Origin: Ruminococcaceae bacterium UBA7080
GTDB lineage: Bacteria; Bacillota; Clostridia; Oscillospirales; Acutalibacteraceae
Reading direction: 5' to 3'
NCBI GenBank assembly: GCA_002493595.1
Contig: DKZG01000002.1
Coordinates: forward strand, 33,489 to 97,488
DNA length: 64,000 bases
Shown here: piece after piece, positions 42,177-51,052 of the stretch
Layout: every line of letters starts with the position of its first letter
Position numbering within the stretch: the stretch's first letter is position 1
Notes under the pieces: generated by a model
The model's input: the letters and a program-made list of their open reading frames with translations, nothing else
Told to the model about the DNA's origin: nothing
Databases searched by the model: none
Position numbers and translations under genes: made by a program

Positions 42177-43093
42177 TGGATCAGATACAGAAAAATCTAT
42201 TGCAGCAGGTTGCCGGTCTTCACGAGATGCCGAGCGGTGCATATAATATTCGTGCAAACGGAAAGAGTGCAGCCAGAAGCACAACTGCCAATATTGATAT
42301 AGTGACCAAAGAGGACAAGCCGGGTATTGATATTATCATTAAGCCTGATACAAAAAAAGAAAGTGTGCATATTCCCGTAATAATTAGTGAGAGCGGGCTT
42401 GAGGAATGTGTTTATAACGATTTTTATATTGGTGACAACGCAGATGTTGTTATTGTTGCAGGCTGCGGAATTCACAATGCCGGCAGCGAGCGTTCAAGGC
42501 ATGATGGTGTGCACAGTTTTCATATAGGCAAAAATGCCAAGGTTAAATATGTTGAAAAGCATTATGCCGGCGGTGACGGGAACGGCGAAAGAGTAATGAA
42601 CCCTGAAACCATTGCAGAAATTGATGATGGCGGCTATCTTGAGATGGAAACTGTTCAGATAAAAGGTGTTGATTCAACAAAGCGTAAAACGAAGGCGACT
42701 CTTGGCAGCAATGCAAGAATTGTGATAACCGAAAAGCTTATGACACATGGTAATCAGTATGCCGAAACTTCATTTGATGTTGATTTAAATGGTGAAAATT
42801 CAAGTGCCAATGTTATTTCACGTTCAGTAGCCAAGGATAAATCAAAGCAGATTTTTCTTTCAAAAATCAACGGAAACAATAAGTGTACAGGTCATTCGGA
42901 ATGTGATGCAATCATTATGGGAGATGCGGTTATTAGTGCTATTCCCGAGATTACTGCCAATGATTTGGATGCAGCTTTAATTCACGAGGCTGCAATAGGC
43001 AAAATAGCAGGAGAGCAAATTATAAAGCTTATGACGCTCGGTCTTACGGCTCAAGAGGCAGAGGAACAGATTGTAAACGGATTTCTAAAATAA
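42176..43093 (+). CDS. SufB/SufD-type Fe-S scaffold (minimal system)
   Basis: A 305-residue SufBD-fold protein, much shorter than canonical SufB (about 470), because the long N-terminal region is missing. The beta-helix core is visible (DDGGYLEMETVQIKGVD, ARIVITEKLMTHGNQ), and the C-terminal helices carry TGHSECDAIIMG (Cys243) and ALIHEAAIGKIAGEQI (His270-Glu271). These match the conserved Cys and the Glu/His region that hold a nascent cluster in SufB. It probably forms a B2C2 complex with the SufC partner. The cysteine desulfurase that supplies sulfur would have to be encoded elsewhere or replaced by sulfide. Confidence 0.9.
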   Translation: MDQIQKNLLQQVAGLHEMPSGAYNIRANGKSAARSTTANIDIVTKEDKPGIDIIIKPDTKKESVHIPVIISESGLEECVYNDFYIGDNADVVIVAGCGIHNAGSERSRHDGVHSFHIGKNAKVKYVEKHYAGGDGNGERVMNPETIAEIDDGGYLEMETVQIKGVDSTKRKTKATLGSNARIVITEKLMTHGNQYAETSFDVDLNGENSSANVISRSVAKDKSKQIFLSKINGNNKCTGHSECDAIIMGDAVISAIPEITANDLDAALIHEAAIGKIAGEQIIKLMTLGLTAQEAEEQIVNGFLK

Positions 43094-43104
43094 TAACGAT
43101 ATAG

Positions 43105-43143
43105 AGGCAAACTGCCGCCGAATCAATCGGCGGCAGTTTGCCT
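43105..43143. terminator. Bidirectional terminator between the Fe-S pair and the GH36 gene
   Basis: A 17-base perfect GC-rich stem (43105-43121 with 43127-43143) around ATCAA, with TTTTATT on the plus strand. It touches the GH36 stop region, so it serves both converging transcripts. Confidence 0.92.
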
Positions 43144-43144
43144 T

Positions 43145-45235
43145 TTATTCACACGTATTTATTAAAATAATCTCATTATAATCCACCCCGCGGATATGGA
43201 TCGGTATGCCGACATGCATAAGATATGCACCGCTTTTTTCATAGGTTTTCTTTTGAATAGTAAGTCTATAGCGTTTATTTTCGTCAAGTCCGTCAAATGT
43301 AAGCGGAATTCTTTTTTTATAAAATCTTGTTGCATTTGCAATTAAAAATCCGACACTTTCTTTCTTATCAGATGATACGTATTGATTAAAGGATATCTCG
43401 TCATTTTCTATGTCCAGAATTCTGTAAAGATCACCGAACTGCACCAGGTTTCGTATTTTTTTATATAAATAAATATTTTTTTTACAGAGTTCTAAATCCT
43501 CAGTGCTGTATTGGGCAAGATTTCCTCCGAGACCGAGTGCGCCTTGCATTGCAACGGCGAAGCGAAAGTCCAAAGAACAGGGCTTATTTATACCCTCAAT
43601 GTCCGTTACCCAGGCGCGCATGGTTTTGGCAGGCCTTAAAAGAGAATAACCCCTTTGAATGGTTATTCGGTCAATGCCGTCAGTGTTGTCGCTGGTCCAG
43701 GCCTGGTCGAAGTGTGATAGTGCGCCTAAATCGCATCTGCCTCCGCCTGAGGCACAGCTTTCTATAGCAACCTCAGGATGTTTGCTTTTGAGCCGGTCAA
43801 CTATATTGTAAACTGCCATGGTGTGAAGATAGGAGTACATTTGGGGATTTTCAAGATTTTCTGCTCCTGTTTCCGAAAAGGGACGGTTCATATCCCATTT
43901 AATATATTTTATATTGTGCTGTGAAAGAAGTTGGTCAAGTGTAGTAAAGATATAATTCTGAACATCACTTCTTGTCAAATTAAGCACAAGCTGATTCCGA
44001 AGCTCACAGGCTTTTCTGTGTGGGTAATGATAGGTCCAGTCCGGATGTGAACGGAAAAGGTCGCTGTCTGCGTTTACCATTTCAGGCTCAACCCATATGC
44101 CAAAATCCATACCAAGCTCATTTACACGCTCTATCAGCTCGTCAAGTCCATTTGGGAATTTTTCAGTGTTTACGTACCAATCACCGAGTCCTGCATGGTC
44201 ATCTTTACGCTGCCCAAACCAGCCATCATCCATGACAAAAAGCTCAACACCTGTTTGGGCAGCAATTTCGGCCAGCCTGATTTGCTGAGGGGCGTTAACG
44301 GAGAAGCCGGTTGCCTCCCATGAATTATACAGAACAGGCAGAATCTTATCGTGGAATTGCTTTGGCAGCAGGTGCTTGGTGCAAAAGCTGTTCATCTGTC
44401 TTGTCATTTCGCCGATGCCATTGGTATGGCCGCAGTAAACAGGGGGCGTATCGAAGCTTTTTCCGCCCGGAACAGTATGAGAAAAATCAAAATCATTCAT
44501 GCCCATAACAACTCGTGTGATGCCATATAAATCCCTTGAACAGCTGACCTTGAAATTGCCGCTGTAAGCCAGGGATGCAAAATATACATCGCCGTTTTTT
44601 TCGTCAGCACGGTTATAGGCAACAAAGTAGGGCGAATTATTGTGATTGGAGGCACCTTTTCTGCTTTCATATATGGCGTATCCGCCTTCAAGAACGGTTT
44701 TGGTTTCAAGAAATTCTCCGCCCCAGGCTCCGTTTGTATTCATAAAGGTATATGGATTTACTCCCGGAAGGGAAAACTGTGCACTTGAGATTTTTTCAAA
44801 ATCTATTTTAGTGCTGCCGGTATTGCGGATGGTTGTCCACCGCTTGATGATATCAAAATCATCAAAAAGCTGATAATTAACTGTAATCTCCAATGGATAG
44901 AATTTGTCACGGAAGGTTAAGGAAAGTTGCTCTTCGCTCGATGAAAAATCCTTGAATTCAAGATTGATTTCGCGGCATCTATCGCTGAACTCAGCCTTTA
45001 TGTCACAGTCACGGTACATGGTCTGACCAAATACAGTAAGCTCCTGTCGGATTTCATCCAGAAAAGTGTGATTTGAATTTTCATCACCTTTGCATGCAAT
45101 ATCATAATCATCACAGCTGCATTTTTTACCCCAATGCAAATGTTGATTGTTTCCGTGTTTATCCACGCCTAAAACGTAATGTGTGTTTTTTGTTTCAAGA
45201 ATAAAAATACAATTATTTTTAACAATTACTCCCAT
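43145..45235 (-). CDS. Alpha-galactosidase (GH36)
   Basis: A 696-residue GH36 enzyme: N-terminal beta-sandwich, a TIM barrel (about 300-590) and a C-terminal sheet. Barrel motifs are LFVMDDGWFGQRKDDHAGLGDW, the nucleophile Asp in YIKWDMNR, ESCASGGGRCDLG and the acid/base Asp in QAWTSDNTDGIDR. No signal peptide is present, so it acts in the cytoplasm on imported melibiose, raffinose or other alpha-galactosides. It is divergent from an AraC-type regulator gene, the usual arrangement for local control. GGAG precedes the ATG. Confidence 0.94.
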   Translation of the reverse strand: MGVIVKNNCIFILETKNTHYVLGVDKHGNNQHLHWGKKCSCDDYDIACKGDENSNHTFLDEIRQELTVFGQTMYRDCDIKAEFSDRCREINLEFKDFSSSEEQLSLTFRDKFYPLEITVNYQLFDDFDIIKRWTTIRNTGSTKIDFEKISSAQFSLPGVNPYTFMNTNGAWGGEFLETKTVLEGGYAIYESRKGASNHNNSPYFVAYNRADEKNGDVYFASLAYSGNFKVSCSRDLYGITRVVMGMNDFDFSHTVPGGKSFDTPPVYCGHTNGIGEMTRQMNSFCTKHLLPKQFHDKILPVLYNSWEATGFSVNAPQQIRLAEIAAQTGVELFVMDDGWFGQRKDDHAGLGDWYVNTEKFPNGLDELIERVNELGMDFGIWVEPEMVNADSDLFRSHPDWTYHYPHRKACELRNQLVLNLTRSDVQNYIFTTLDQLLSQHNIKYIKWDMNRPFSETGAENLENPQMYSYLHTMAVYNIVDRLKSKHPEVAIESCASGGGRCDLGALSHFDQAWTSDNTDGIDRITIQRGYSLLRPAKTMRAWVTDIEGINKPCSLDFRFAVAMQGALGLGGNLAQYSTEDLELCKKNIYLYKKIRNLVQFGDLYRILDIENDEISFNQYVSSDKKESVGFLIANATRFYKKRIPLTFDGLDENKRYRLTIQKKTYEKSGAYLMHVGIPIHIRGVDYNEIILINTCE

Positions 45236-45278
45236 GTTATAATCTCCGTAAAAAAAGTTTGCATTATTTATTTTTTTA

Positions 45279-45297
45279 TGATATTAATAAAATATCA
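45279..45297. promoter_or_regulatory. Palindrome in the GH36/AraC divergent region
   Basis: TGATATT-AATAA-AATATCA is a perfect 7-base inverted repeat. It lies 44 bases before the GH36 start and 56 before the AraC start. It could be an operator, but AraC-type proteins more often bind direct repeats. Confidence 0.35.
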
Positions 45298-45352
45298 CAT
45301 GTAATTATAGATTTAAATAGAAAATATGAAAGAAAATGTTAGGATTATAACG

Positions 45353-46159
45353 ATGATTGAGAATTTTAAAAATTTTTCTGCCCATATTTCGGATGATGAT
45401 CCGATTAAGGTGTTGCTTGTGGGAGAAACATATTGTGACGGCAGTTTTTTTATTGAAAGGAAATGCTCCGATCTGATGGCACTTGAATATATTATTGATG
45501 GTGCGGGCGAGCTGCAGATTAACGGACAAGAGCTTAAGCCTGAGGCAGGTGATGTGTTTTTTCTTGAACTTGGAAGCAAGCACAAGTATTTCACCTCGAA
45601 TGATTATGCATGGCATAAGTATTGGATTGTTTTTGACGGCAAAATGGCTACAACTATGGCCGAGCTGTATTTGCCGAAAAATACATACCTGTTTAAAAAC
45701 TGCAATGTAAAAAAGCATTTTGAAAGGATTTTTCAGTTAGCTGAGGATGATATCAGCTATGAAAGAATGGTACATGCGGTAACACTGGAGCTTTTGCAGA
45801 TTTTTATGTATATTAAAGCCTGTGATAAAATAAGCAATGAAGGCATTGCTCATCTAATTAGAAAAAAGCTTGACGAGGCGGTCGAAAAGCATTTTAATCT
45901 TGATGAGCTTTGCCGGGAAATAAATTATTCGAAGAATTATATCATAAATATTTTCAAGGCGGAATATTCGATTACGCCTTATCAATATTATATGGACAGA
46001 AAAATTGATGCAGCTAAAATGTATTTGATGCATACGAATATCAGTGTGGGTGATATTTCAAAAATACTGCATTATTCGGATCAGCAGTATTTCTCATCTT
46101 GTTTTAAAAGAACTGTAGGGTATTCACCGCTTGCATTTCGAAGGCTTGCACGAAAATAG
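45353..46159 (+). CDS. AraC-family transcriptional regulator
   Basis: A 268-residue regulator. An N-terminal cupin sugar-binding domain (LEYIIDGAGELQINGQELKPEAGDVFFLE) is followed by a double helix-turn-helix (about 165-265) with INYSKNYIINIFKAEYSITPYQYYMDRKID and SDQQYFSSCFKRTVGYSPLAFRRL. It probably activates the divergent alpha-galactosidase gene and perhaps the downstream transporter in response to alpha-galactosides. ATG 45353 has AGGA 8 bases upstream; ATG 45326 has no ribosome site. Confidence 0.9.
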   Translation: MIENFKNFSAHISDDDPIKVLLVGETYCDGSFFIERKCSDLMALEYIIDGAGELQINGQELKPEAGDVFFLELGSKHKYFTSNDYAWHKYWIVFDGKMATTMAELYLPKNTYLFKNCNVKKHFERIFQLAEDDISYERMVHAVTLELLQIFMYIKACDKISNEGIAHLIRKKLDEAVEKHFNLDELCREINYSKNYIINIFKAEYSITPYQYYMDRKIDAAKMYLMHTNISVGDISKILHYSDQQYFSSCFKRTVGYSPLAFRRLARK

Positions 46160-46260
46160 CTTGTTGATGATTACAGTGATAATCCTAACATTGTTTGTGA
46201 TTTTATCTGTTTTCGATTCTGCTAAAAAGATGTATATTAATAAATGAAGGAGTTGAAAAT

Positions 46261-47643
46261 ATGGCAAAACCGTTTTCTTTTTTCCTTGTAACAGATACGC
46301 ATTATTATGACAGCTCATTTAAAAGCAAGGGAGCGGCCTATGAAAAAAGGAGTCGCACCGATCAAAAGTGCGTTGCTGAAACGCCGGCAATTATTGATGC
46401 AGGTTTTAAGCAGTTGGCAGAGGATACGGATACAGATGTTATTCTGATTCCGGGTGATTTGGTTTACAGGGGTGAGTATCAAAGTCATATCGGCTTTAGG
46501 GAGAGACTTTATCAGCTTTCAAAGCAGGGAAAAAGAATATATATTATAACAGCACGGCATGATTATGCCGAGGATCCGGTTGAATTTGACGGTGATGATT
46601 TAATCCCTGTAAAAGGTATGCCGAGAGAAGAGCTTAGGGCGTTTTATAAAGATTTCGGATTTGATGCAGCAATCAGTGAGCATAAGGAAAGTATGAGTTA
46701 TGTGGTGCAGCTGGCTGACGGGATAAGGCTTCTTGCCTTAAACAGTGACGGTGACTGCAAAGATTTTAAAGGTATATGGCCCGACCAAATGGAGTGGGCT
46801 GTCAGCGAAATAAAAAGGGCACGTGCCGATGGGAATTACATATTTGCAATGACCCATTATCCGCTGCTGCCGTTTTCGCCGGTTATGAATTTTATAGGTG
46901 ATGCAAAGCTGACAAACTGGGAAGCGACAGCCAAAACGCTGGCAGATGCCGGACTCGATTTGATTTTTACCGGGCATATGCACGCTCAGGCTGTAACGGA
47001 TTATACAACCGAGAGGGGAAACAGAATTACGGATGTGCAGACAGGCTGTTTTGTAGGATGTCCCTGTGCTTACAGAAAAGTTACTTTCCTTGATGATAAG
47101 TGTGTGGATATCAAATCCTATACGATTGACGATTTTGCATGGGACAAGGGAGGCAAAACAGCTGCTCAGTATTTTCAGTGGCGTTTTGACAGAATGATTA
47201 CGGATATAATCGATGCTATGGCATATGATTTCAATACATTTATGGGTAAATTCGGCGGCAGCGAGGGTAAAGAGAAGCTAAGAATGCCGATTACTGCAGT
47301 CGGTAAAATTCTTCAGCGACTGACTTTAAAAAAACTTGCTCGATTACTCTGTTTCAGAATTGATAAAAGTATAGAGAATCTGCTCGTAAAGAATGTTGGT
47401 GTAGAACTTGTGCGAAATATATTTGTAGGCAATGAGCCTTATGTCAAGGGTACGCCGATGTATGATGCAGTATCAAAATTTTTAAAAAGACTGCATCCTG
47501 TTACGCATATTATAGAAAAAAAGGCTGGAGCTAATAACCCGATACTCAAGGATATAGACAGTTTCGTTCTTTCAATGATAGGGGATGAAAGACAGCGTGA
47601 CTATAACACAGTAATTCATATAAATAATGAAATAAACGGATAA
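46261..47643 (+). CDS. Calcineurin-type metallophosphoesterase with altered GNH motif
   Basis: A 460-residue protein. The metal motifs of the family are visible in order: DTHYYD (D-x-H), IPGDLVYRGEYQSH (GD), ITARHDYA where GNH[D/E] is expected, MTHYPLLPF (H) and FTGHMHAQ (GHxH). In the third motif Ala-Arg replaces Gly-Asn, so one metal ligand is lost or replaced, while His-Asp remains. A helical C-terminal region (about 290-460) follows. The natural substrate is unknown. It lies between an AraC regulator and a GPH sugar transporter, 13 bases before the latter, so they are co-transcribed. GAAGGAG precedes the ATG. Confidence 0.85.
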   Translation: MAKPFSFFLVTDTHYYDSSFKSKGAAYEKRSRTDQKCVAETPAIIDAGFKQLAEDTDTDVILIPGDLVYRGEYQSHIGFRERLYQLSKQGKRIYIITARHDYAEDPVEFDGDDLIPVKGMPREELRAFYKDFGFDAAISEHKESMSYVVQLADGIRLLALNSDGDCKDFKGIWPDQMEWAVSEIKRARADGNYIFAMTHYPLLPFSPVMNFIGDAKLTNWEATAKTLADAGLDLIFTGHMHAQAVTDYTTERGNRITDVQTGCFVGCPCAYRKVTFLDDKCVDIKSYTIDDFAWDKGGKTAAQYFQWRFDRMITDIIDAMAYDFNTFMGKFGGSEGKEKLRMPITAVGKILQRLTLKKLARLLCFRIDKSIENLLVKNVGVELVRNIFVGNEPYVKGTPMYDAVSKFLKRLHPVTHIIEKKAGANNPILKDIDSFVLSMIGDERQRDYNTVIHINNEING

Positions 47644-47656
47644 AGGGGTAAAACAC

Positions 47657-49093
47657 ATGACAGAAAGTGCAGTAATGCCGCAAGCGGTACAGAATAAAAA
47701 GCATCTGAGGCCAACAGAGTTTATTGCATATTTGGTTGCAGTATTCTTTTATACCAATATGACAGGTATGGTTGGGTCATACAGAAATGCTTATCTTGTT
47801 GATGTATTAAAAATTACAGATAATCAGGCGTCAATTTTTAATATATTGACCAGTGTCATTCCATTCATACTTAATTTTTTTATAGCCATGTATATTGATG
47901 GACGTTCGGTAGGCAAAAGAGGTAAATTCAGGCCGCTGGTTTTACTGGCGGCTGTACCAACCGGAATTTTGCTGGTGCTGAGCTTCTGGACGCCTAAGGC
48001 ATTGACCGGAACGCTGCTTATGATTTATCTTGTAACAGTGGCTGTTTCATGGGCGGTTTCAACTAATTTCGGTAATCAGATTAACAGTATGGCCGTTGTT
48101 TTGACACCGAATCTCAGTGAGCGTGATACGGTTATGTCGTTTAGAGGTATTGTTTCGGCAGTCGGTAATTCAGCTCCGCTTGTTGTTGTTCTTGTTTTGG
48201 CTATTTTTATTAAGGATGCAAATACGCAATATATTGTCAGTGCTGCACTTTGCGGTGTTGTCGGAATCCTGACTATGCTGTGGGGCGTTAAAATGACGCG
48301 TGAACGCATCACTTATGATAATGAAAAGAAAAATCCGCTTGAGGGCTTTGCAGATGTTATTAAGAACAAATATGCATGGACAATCATTGTTTCGGAATTT
48401 CTGAAAAATTTCAGAGGTATTGCCAATTATATGGGGGTTTTTCTTGCTGCAGCTCTTCTTGGAAGTTCAAGCAAATTTTTGCTTTTTGGTCTGCCGACAG
48501 GTATCGGAACGGCAGTGGGCATGCTGCTGATAAACTTCCTGCTTAAAAAATTTAATTCTAAGGTGCTGTATATTGCCAGCGGTATATATTCCGTTATTAT
48601 TAACACCATTGCATTTGTGACAGGCTACCTGTACTTTAAAAACGGCGGTGCATTGCTTCAGATCTTATTTATTGTATTTTTGTTTCTTATCGGCTTGCAG
48701 TTTGGCGCTTCCAATTTATTGCCGACGATGTTTCAGGCTGATGTACTTGAGGATATTGAACTTAAAACCGGCAAGCGTCTTGACGCTTCACTGCCGTTTG
48801 TTATTGGTATAGGCACAATGATATCGGGAACAATTGCAGGAGCGCTTGGTCCGAAAATTTTATATGGAAGCAATTCAATTTGCGGCTATATTCAGGGACT
48901 TGAGGATGGAACGGCACAGAGCTTTGAGACAAAAGTATGGATGCTGTTTTTCTACACGATTTTCCATGGCCTTATGATGTTTTTTGCAGGTGTGCCGTTT
49001 TTCTTTTACAAGCTTACCGGCAAAACCAAGGAGGACATACATAACTCTGTTTTGGAAAAAAGGAAGTCTTTTGATTCACAAAAAACAGAATAA
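47657..49093 (+). CDS. GPH/MFS-type sugar-cation symporter
   Basis: A 478-residue membrane protein with about 12 helices and the MFS_2/GPH pattern (MYIDGRSVGKRGKFRPLVLLAAVP after helix 2-3, repeated in the second half by GLQFGASNLLPTMFQADVLEDIELKTGKR). GPH symporters such as MelB carry glycosides with H+ or Na+. Next to an alpha-galactosidase locus, melibiose- or raffinose-type sugars are likely, but this is from context. It ends before a terminator shared with ptsI. Confidence 0.87.
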   Translation: MTESAVMPQAVQNKKHLRPTEFIAYLVAVFFYTNMTGMVGSYRNAYLVDVLKITDNQASIFNILTSVIPFILNFFIAMYIDGRSVGKRGKFRPLVLLAAVPTGILLVLSFWTPKALTGTLLMIYLVTVAVSWAVSTNFGNQINSMAVVLTPNLSERDTVMSFRGIVSAVGNSAPLVVVLVLAIFIKDANTQYIVSAALCGVVGILTMLWGVKMTRERITYDNEKKNPLEGFADVIKNKYAWTIIVSEFLKNFRGIANYMGVFLAAALLGSSSKFLLFGLPTGIGTAVGMLLINFLLKKFNSKVLYIASGIYSVIINTIAFVTGYLYFKNGGALLQILFIVFLFLIGLQFGASNLLPTMFQADVLEDIELKTGKRLDASLPFVIGIGTMISGTIAGALGPKILYGSNSICGYIQGLEDGTAQSFETKVWMLFFYTIFHGLMMFFAGVPFFFYKLTGKTKEDIHNSVLEKRKSFDSQKTE

Positions 49094-49101
49094 GAATACA
49101 G

Positions 49102-49139
49102 AAAAATCCTGATGAAAATTATTTTTCATCAGGATTTTT
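49102..49139. terminator. Terminator overlapping the ptsI 3' end
   Basis: A 17-base perfect stem (49102-49118 with 49123-49139) around TTAT. It has T-rich tails on both strands. The ptsI stop codon is at 49121-49119, so one arm lies in the last ptsI codons and the other just outside. It ends both the GPH transporter and PTS transcripts. Confidence 0.9.
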
Positions 49140-50753
49140 TGATTTATATTCACAGATTGCCTTTCTGGTTTGCAAAATACTGCCCGGATTTACCGAAAAT
49201 TCATCAAGACCCCATTCAATCAGCTTGGGAATTAAACGTGTATCAGCTGCTGCTTCACCGCACATACCTACCTGTATGCCCTCTCTTTTTGCATTTTTTA
49301 TTGTTATTTCAATTGCTCTTAAAACTGCCGGCTGCATGGCATCATATAAATTGCAGACTTTTGCATTGCCTCTGTCTACAGCCATAGTATAGCCGGTCAG
49401 ATCATTTGTACCGATTGAAAAGAATTCTGCCTCACGTGCAAGAATGTCCGAAATTAAAACTGCTGCAGGCGTTTCGATCATAACACCCAAAGCAACGCTT
49501 TTATATTCAATTTTTTTTTCGTTTAACTCGGCTTCGCATTCTTTGATTAAGGCTTTTGCCTGCTGCACCTCTTCAACACAGGTTACAAGGGGAAGCATGA
49601 TTTTGATACAGCCGTAGACTGCAGCTCGCAGAATGGCACGAATTTGTTTTTTAAACAGTTTAGGATTGTCAAGACAATATCGTATACCTCGGTGACCGAG
49701 AAACGGGTTATCCTCTTTTTCAATTTTGAGATAGGGTATTTCCTTATCACCGCCGATATCAAGTGTACGTATGATAACTTCGCGGCAATCCATCGCTCTG
49801 GCAGCGGTGGAGTAAGCCTCAAACTGTTCTTCTTCGTCTGGTTCCTGATTTCTGTCCATAAAAAGGAATTCAGTTCGAAAAAGACCTATTCCTTCACCGC
49901 TGCAGTGAAGTACATTTTGGACATCTTCGGGTCTGCCTATATTTGCATAGACGGATTTTTTGATACCGTCTTGCGTTATTGTTTCTTTGCCGATATAAGC
50001 CATTAAGCTATCCTTTTGTTTAAGATATTCTGTTTGAAGCGAAGAATAATACTCTAATTCTTGTGCAGACGGGTTTACAAAGATTTTACCTTTAAAGCCG
50101 TCAGCTATTATTATATCCTTATTTCGGATTTTTTTTGTTGCATCGGGGACGGAAAGAACTGCCGGAATTCCCATTGCTCTGGCAAGAATGGCGCTGTGGC
50201 TGGTTATGCCGCCGATTTGTGTGATAATTGCACTGACATTATTGGGATTTATGCGGCTTGTCATGGAAGGTGTAAAATCTTTTGCGATAAGAACAGAGTG
50301 TTTGGGAACATGACTTATATCAATGCTTTTTATTCCGAGTAAGATATTTAATAAACGAGTTTTTATATCCTTTATGTCGGAAGCACGCTGGCTTGTTAAC
50401 TCGTCATTTGCTGAAGAGAACATATCGATAAACATATTACAGACGGTGTCAACTGCCTTTTCGGCAACAAATCCCGCATCAATATTATCTGACATTTGAG
50501 TCTGCATTAACGGATCACTGAGCATAACAATATGCCCCTCCAGTATTTCAGCTTCTTTGCTGCCGGCTGATTTTTTTACATCGGCGGCAAGTTCCTCGGT
50601 TTCACTGATAAATTGATTTATTGCATTTTTCAGTCTGTTTTTTTGTGTTTTTGCATCTGTAAATTTTATATTGCTGTAATCTGTAATCGTGTCATTTATA
50701 ATAACAGCTGTTCCTATTCCATAGCCTTGGCTTGCGCCTATACCCTTGATCAT
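49119..50753 (-). CDS. ptsI: PTS enzyme I (PEP-protein phosphotransferase)
   Basis: A 544-residue enzyme that takes phosphate from PEP and passes it to HPr. The swivelling domain has the phospho-histidine in GGITSHSAILARAMG (near 188), and the C-terminal PEP barrel has FLMDRNQEPDEEEQF, RTLDIGGDKEIPYL, GHRGIRYCLD, MIETPAAVL, FSIGTNDLTGYTMAVDR and GMCGEAAAD. It is a little shorter than usual (about 570). It ends the fructose operon, so both general PTS proteins are made with the sugar-specific one. Confidence 0.95.
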   Translation of the reverse strand: MIKGIGASQGYGIGTAVIINDTITDYSNIKFTDAKTQKNRLKNAINQFISETEELAADVKKSAGSKEAEILEGHIVMLSDPLMQTQMSDNIDAGFVAEKAVDTVCNMFIDMFSSANDELTSQRASDIKDIKTRLLNILLGIKSIDISHVPKHSVLIAKDFTPSMTSRINPNNVSAIITQIGGITSHSAILARAMGIPAVLSVPDATKKIRNKDIIIADGFKGKIFVNPSAQELEYYSSLQTEYLKQKDSLMAYIGKETITQDGIKKSVYANIGRPEDVQNVLHCSGEGIGLFRTEFLFMDRNQEPDEEEQFEAYSTAARAMDCREVIIRTLDIGGDKEIPYLKIEKEDNPFLGHRGIRYCLDNPKLFKKQIRAILRAAVYGCIKIMLPLVTCVEEVQQAKALIKECEAELNEKKIEYKSVALGVMIETPAAVLISDILAREAEFFSIGTNDLTGYTMAVDRGNAKVCNLYDAMQPAVLRAIEITIKNAKREGIQVGMCGEAAADTRLIPKLIEWGLDEFSVNPGSILQTRKAICEYKSKNPDEK

Positions 50754-50788
50754 TTTTTCACTTCCTTGGTTTGAGCTCGGATAGATTG

Positions 50789-51052
50789 CTATTCGCCGAA
50801 GCCTGAATGAATCATGGAAACTGCCTTTTCAAGCATTTCCTTTTCATCTTCTCCGCTGCAGGATACAGTGATTTTTGTTTTATATTTTATGCCGGCAGCC
50901 ATTATGCTCATAATGCTTTTCCCATCAATGCTGCTGCCGTTTACCGTCAGTGTAATTTCGGATGAATACTTTGCCATTTCGGTTACAAACATATTTGCAG
51001 GGCGCATATGAAACCCCATTTTGTTAACGATTTCAGTCGTCTTTGAAATCAT
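50789..51052 (-). CDS. ptsH: Phosphocarrier HPr
   Basis: An 87-residue HPr with His15 (GFHMRPAN), the phosphorylation site for enzyme I, and Ser46 in DGKSIMSIMAAG, the site of HPr kinase in Firmicutes. Retention of Ser46 suggests that CcpA-type catabolite control operates if this is the only HPr. Its ATG overlaps the fruA stop by 4 bases. Confidence 0.95.
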   Translation of the reverse strand: MISKTTEIVNKMGFHMRPANMFVTEMAKYSSEITLTVNGSSIDGKSIMSIMAAGIKYKTKITVSCSGEDEKEMLEKAVSMIHSGFGE

